Assembly (NCBI RefSeq): GCF_964340395.1
Contig: NC_135557.1
Location: 22,513,725-22,566,224, forward strand
DNA length: 52,500 nt
Reading direction: 5' to 3'
Source of the DNA: Glandiceps talaboti
Taxonomy: Eukaryota > Hemichordata > Enteropneusta > Spengelidae
Shown here: piece after piece, positions 50,524 to 52,500 of the stretch
How the letters are laid out: every line of letters starts with the position of its first letter
Position numbering within the stretch: position 1 is the stretch's first letter
Program-made: the position numbers and the translations under genes
Notes under the pieces: generated by a model
The model's database searches: none
The model's input: only the letters and a program-made list of their open reading frames with translations
Told to the model about the DNA's origin: nothing

Positions 50524-52140
50524 ATTGATTGATTGAAAGTTTTTTGATTGATTGATTGATTGCTTGATTGATTGACTGATTGAATGATTGATTGATTGAT
50601 CGATCGATGGATTGATTGATTGATTAATTATTTAATTAATTAATTAATTCAATAATCTACGTTTTAATACGTGTAGCCTTGGAATGACCACATTGCTGTA
50701 ATAAGGCATTTAACAATTACTAAACAAAAAAGTGAAAATATTCATGACATAGATACAATACAATGCAATGCAATGCAATGCAATACAATACAATATAATT
50801 ATACAACATATCTTTATTGTCATATGTGCAATTCTTTGTGCAACAGTAGATAATAAAACCATACATAAAAAGAAAGAATATAATGATATAATGGTACAAT
50901 TTATTAAATATTTACATGTCTCTCGTTTGTCTTCAACAGAACTGCTGTGAATGCTCAGAGTGGCGTAAAGACACCCCTAGGTGGGGTATTTACTGCTGGG
51001 TTGGTCTTACTTTCCTTGGCATTCTTAACACCCCTCTTCTTCTTCATCCCAAAAGCTGCACTTGGTGCTGTCATTATCTGTGCTGTCATTGCCATGTTTG
51101 ATCACACAGTGATTAAACAATTATGGATTGTGAAAAGTAAGTTTACAGAGCCGACAGTAATTACAATGGGATGGGGAGGGCCAGGGAAATCAAGCCCAAT
51201 TTGGGGCATAAAATGTGACCTTCCACAATGACCGATGCGATTTGTAAAGTGTGACACCCATGAATTCCTCCGACCCTCCCCCTTGTAATTACTGAAGGGT
51301 CCTATAGTTAAATAGAATATTTCATACATGTTTGAACTATACATATCACGTGGTTGGTTTACCCTTGTTTATGTAAAATCTATTTGGATAGCAACGAGGA
51401 AAGACGAATTGCCGAATCCTATCATTAATAGATGTTCATTCCTTGACACATTCCATTTTATTATCTCTCAGTATTAGAATATATTTTTGTAAACGCAATT
51501 TAATATTCAAGTCTCTTGAAATAATGTTATGAAACACTTTGTTAATGCACTCATATTTTGTACAATGTGTATTGTATTATTATCCTTATAGGATATGTAA
51601 CAGGATAATAACTGAACCACTTTCCCAGTGCAATGGCGGCATTTTGAGTTTATTCTAGATATTAGGCAAGTCTGTATATCACAGTACTGGTTCATTGATG
51701 AATACAATGTGTATGCCAACTGTAGATATCTGGAATGTTCTACATGTTGTGGAATGTTCCACCTATGTTAATTGTTGTAGACAAAATTATTAACGATCTT
51801 GATCTCATTGTTATCAATTCTAGTGTATAAACAAACACTGAAATAATTTGCTGTTTATCAAAAGAATAGAGTTTACATAGTGTCAATATGTGTATATGTC
51901 TATATCTCAATAGATATGATTAATGATAGCATCGTTGAAAAATAATCACACACCAATAATTTTTTTTTTAAAATCCAGGTTAGTAACATTTGTTTACCTT
52001 TGTTTACAGAGATGGATTTATTCGTGTGGGTTGCAACCTTCTTAGGTTGTCTTGGACTAGGTGTGGAGTTTGGTGTTATAATTGGTGTCCTTATAGACTT
52101 AGGTATATTATTGTTCAGCCATGCCAAGCCTAATATAGAG
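45717..52140 (+). CDS. SLC26A11: SLC26A11-like sulfate/anion transporter (3' partial)
   Basis: Eleven coding exons with GT-AG junctions in consistent phase give 549 residues, from the ATG at 45717 to the end of the transmembrane domain. SLC26 proteins carry sulfate, chloride or related anions across membranes with 14 helices and a cytosolic STAS domain; A11 is the Na-independent sulfate/chloride branch. Signatures: GLTVGLTVIPQGLAYA (TM1), YGLYSAFMGC, TSKDISLGPTA (TM3 half-helix at the anion site, 96-106), NNYRIYPNQELLALG (406-420), SAYPVTGSFSRTAVNAQSG (430-448, around TM10) and FFFIPKAALGAVI. Wording such as EGLPP and GLAIIPIIGFLE points to A11 rather than other SLC26 members. Residues ~285-370 form an enlarged loop with four N-glycosylation sequons. 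The STAS exons lie beyond the window. Confidence 0.9.
46377..46590 (+). CDS. SLC26A11: SLC26A11-like coding exon 2
   Basis: Acceptor TTTGCAG, donor GTAAAT. Encodes YGLYSAFMGC, the TM3 region GTSKDISLGPTAVMS and TM4. Confidence 0.9.
46791..46850. repeat. AAAC/AAGC-rich microsatellite in intron 2
   Basis: Imperfect (CAAA)n and (CAAG)n tetramers. Confidence 0.8.
47040..47208 (+). CDS. SLC26A11: SLC26A11-like coding exon 3
   Basis: Acceptor ATATTAAAG, donor GTGAGA. Encodes FVINFISFPVINAFTSGAA, the conserved SLC26 segment FIS-P-I-GF-S-AA, then IIGFSQL. Confidence 0.9.
47558..47612 (+). CDS. SLC26A11: SLC26A11-like coding exon 4
   Basis: 55-nt exon, WQDFVMGFTCFVLLMAMK, one membrane helix; acceptor ATGTTTTAG, donor GTAAGC. 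Confidence 0.85.
48149..48233 (+). CDS. SLC26A11: SLC26A11-like coding exon 5
   Basis: 85 nt, basic cytosolic loop KDKYNGKKATSKAQ leading to the next helix; acceptor TTTTACAG, donor GTGAGT. Confidence 0.85.
48782..49161 (+). CDS. SLC26A11: SLC26A11-like coding exon 6 (long glycosylated loop)
   Basis: 380 nt, residues 252-378. It starts with ARNAVIVILAACVAYAVY (helix) and VPEGLPP. A loop with sequons at N311, N316, N337 and N355 follows before the next helix in exon 7. Acceptor CCCTCTACAG, donor GTAAGA. Confidence 0.9.
49460..49532 (+). CDS. SLC26A11: SLC26A11-like coding exon 7
   Basis: 73 nt, NVGLAIIPIIGFLENCAIAK, a conserved helix; acceptor CTTTGCAG, donor GTAAGT. Confidence 0.9.
49837..49887 (+). 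CDS. SLC26A11: SLC26A11-like coding exon 8
   Basis: 51 nt, RKNNYRIYPNQELLAL, matching the family N-Y-ID-NQEL-A-G motif; acceptor TCTACAG, donor GTATGT. Confidence 0.9.
   Translation, partial: DERTITGFTQTRNFWH
50220..50248. repeat. (CATCA)n microsatellite in intron 8
   Basis: Five copies of CACAT/CATCA pentamer about 40 bp before the exon 9 acceptor. Confidence 0.85.
50291..50351 (+). CDS. SLC26A11: SLC26A11-like coding exon 9
   Basis: 61 nt, TANVLSSFVSAYPVTGSFS, the conserved TM10 half-helix region; acceptor TCTGTACAG, donor GTAAAT. Confidence 0.9.
50428..50645. repeat. (TTTG)n-(ATTG)n-(TTAA)n microsatellite, intron 9
   Basis: About 215 bp of tetramers, changing from GTTT to GATT to TAAT; variants GATC occur near 50600. 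Confidence 0.95.
50940..51136 (+). CDS. SLC26A11: SLC26A11-like coding exon 10
   Basis: 197 nt, from TAVNAQSGVKTPLGG through FFFIPKAALGAVIICAV to KQLWIVK; acceptor CTTCAACAG, donor GTAAGT. Confidence 0.92.
52010..52140 (+). CDS. SLC26A11: SLC26A11-like coding exon 11
   Basis: 131 nt, the last membrane helices (MDLFVWVATFLGCLGLG, GVIIGVLIDLGILLF) up to KPNIE; acceptor TTTGTTTACAG, donor GTAAGT in phase 0. The STAS domain should follow. Confidence 0.92.
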
Positions 52141-52500
52141 GTAAGTGTCTTACTTTCTCTATTAAACTTTTATCTTGCATGTATTAGAACTGAGCAGGAT
52201 ACCATGACTATTATATCATTCTAGTGTTGTTAATTATAAGTAAAAAATAGTGCAGAATTGAAGTTTGAAGGAAATGTCAAAGTATTCATAAAATTAATAT
52301 ATGTTGGAATAAGAAATAGCTGCAGAGTACTGTGCTAACTCCATGGGAAAAGAAACATTCGTTAGCTTCTTTGCAAATTAGATGGTACACGACATTTCTT
52401 TATCATTTCAAAAGGACCACAGACAAGCTTCCACATGGTAACGTCTTGACAGTTTTGAACACCTTTGAATTTCAGGGCAACAAACGAGGTGTATTTTACC
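52141..52500 (+). other. SLC26A11-like intron 11, possible start of exon 12
   Basis: TTTGAATTTCAG ends at 52475; the following 25 nt (GNKRGVFY in phase 0) could begin the next exon, but this is too short to confirm. Confidence 0.3.

Overview
The window is eukaryotic, almost certainly a marine invertebrate animal. It has multi-exon genes with GT-AG introns, a Ly6/uPAR (LU-domain) gene pair, a metazoan SLC26-type anion transporter, a CR1/L2-like LINE, a tRNA-derived SINE and very dense micro- and minisatellites in AT-rich DNA. I cannot name the phylum from sequence alone; invertebrate deuterostomes and lophotrochozoans both fit. No rRNA, functional tRNA or CRISPR locus was found.

Layout. 1-15.2 kb is intergenic: a 31-bp minisatellite runs in from the left edge, followed by several (AG)n/(TC)n tracts, a decayed LINE 3' end (8.26-8.77 kb), a four-copy 61-bp repeat, a minus-strand SINE (11.6-11.95 kb) and two very homogeneous minisatellites (14 x 49 bp; 11 x 40 bp). 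15.2-25.9 kb holds two tandem three-exon genes for small GPI-anchored LU-domain proteins (153 aa each, 119 identical residues). Their exon lengths and intron phases are the same, and both have an RFX/X-box-like element exactly 114 bp from the ATG. 25.94-30.21 kb is an apparently full-length LINE with ORF1 (PHD-like finger, coiled coil, RRM-like) and ORF2 (endonuclease, reverse transcriptase). It is unusual in being bracketed by ~54-bp inverted repeats. 30.2-45.7 kb is gene-poor: a 19-bp repeat, a 46-bp minisatellite with a strict two-monomer alternation, and a diverged dispersed repeat family (40.8-43.7 kb). 45.7-52.1 kb carries the first 11 coding exons (549 codons) of an SLC26A11-like sulfate/anion transporter. 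It runs off the right edge before the STAS domain.

How things fit together. The two LU genes arose by a tandem duplication that included ~215 bp of promoter, both introns and the 3' UTR. Their X-box-like sites suggest shared regulation, possibly in ciliated cells. The LINE lies ~260 bp past the stop of the second LU gene and is absent from the matching place behind the first, so it probably arrived after the duplication. The SLC26 gene shows no evident functional link to the LU pair. Its most distinctive trait is a long, four-sequon extracellular loop within one large exon.
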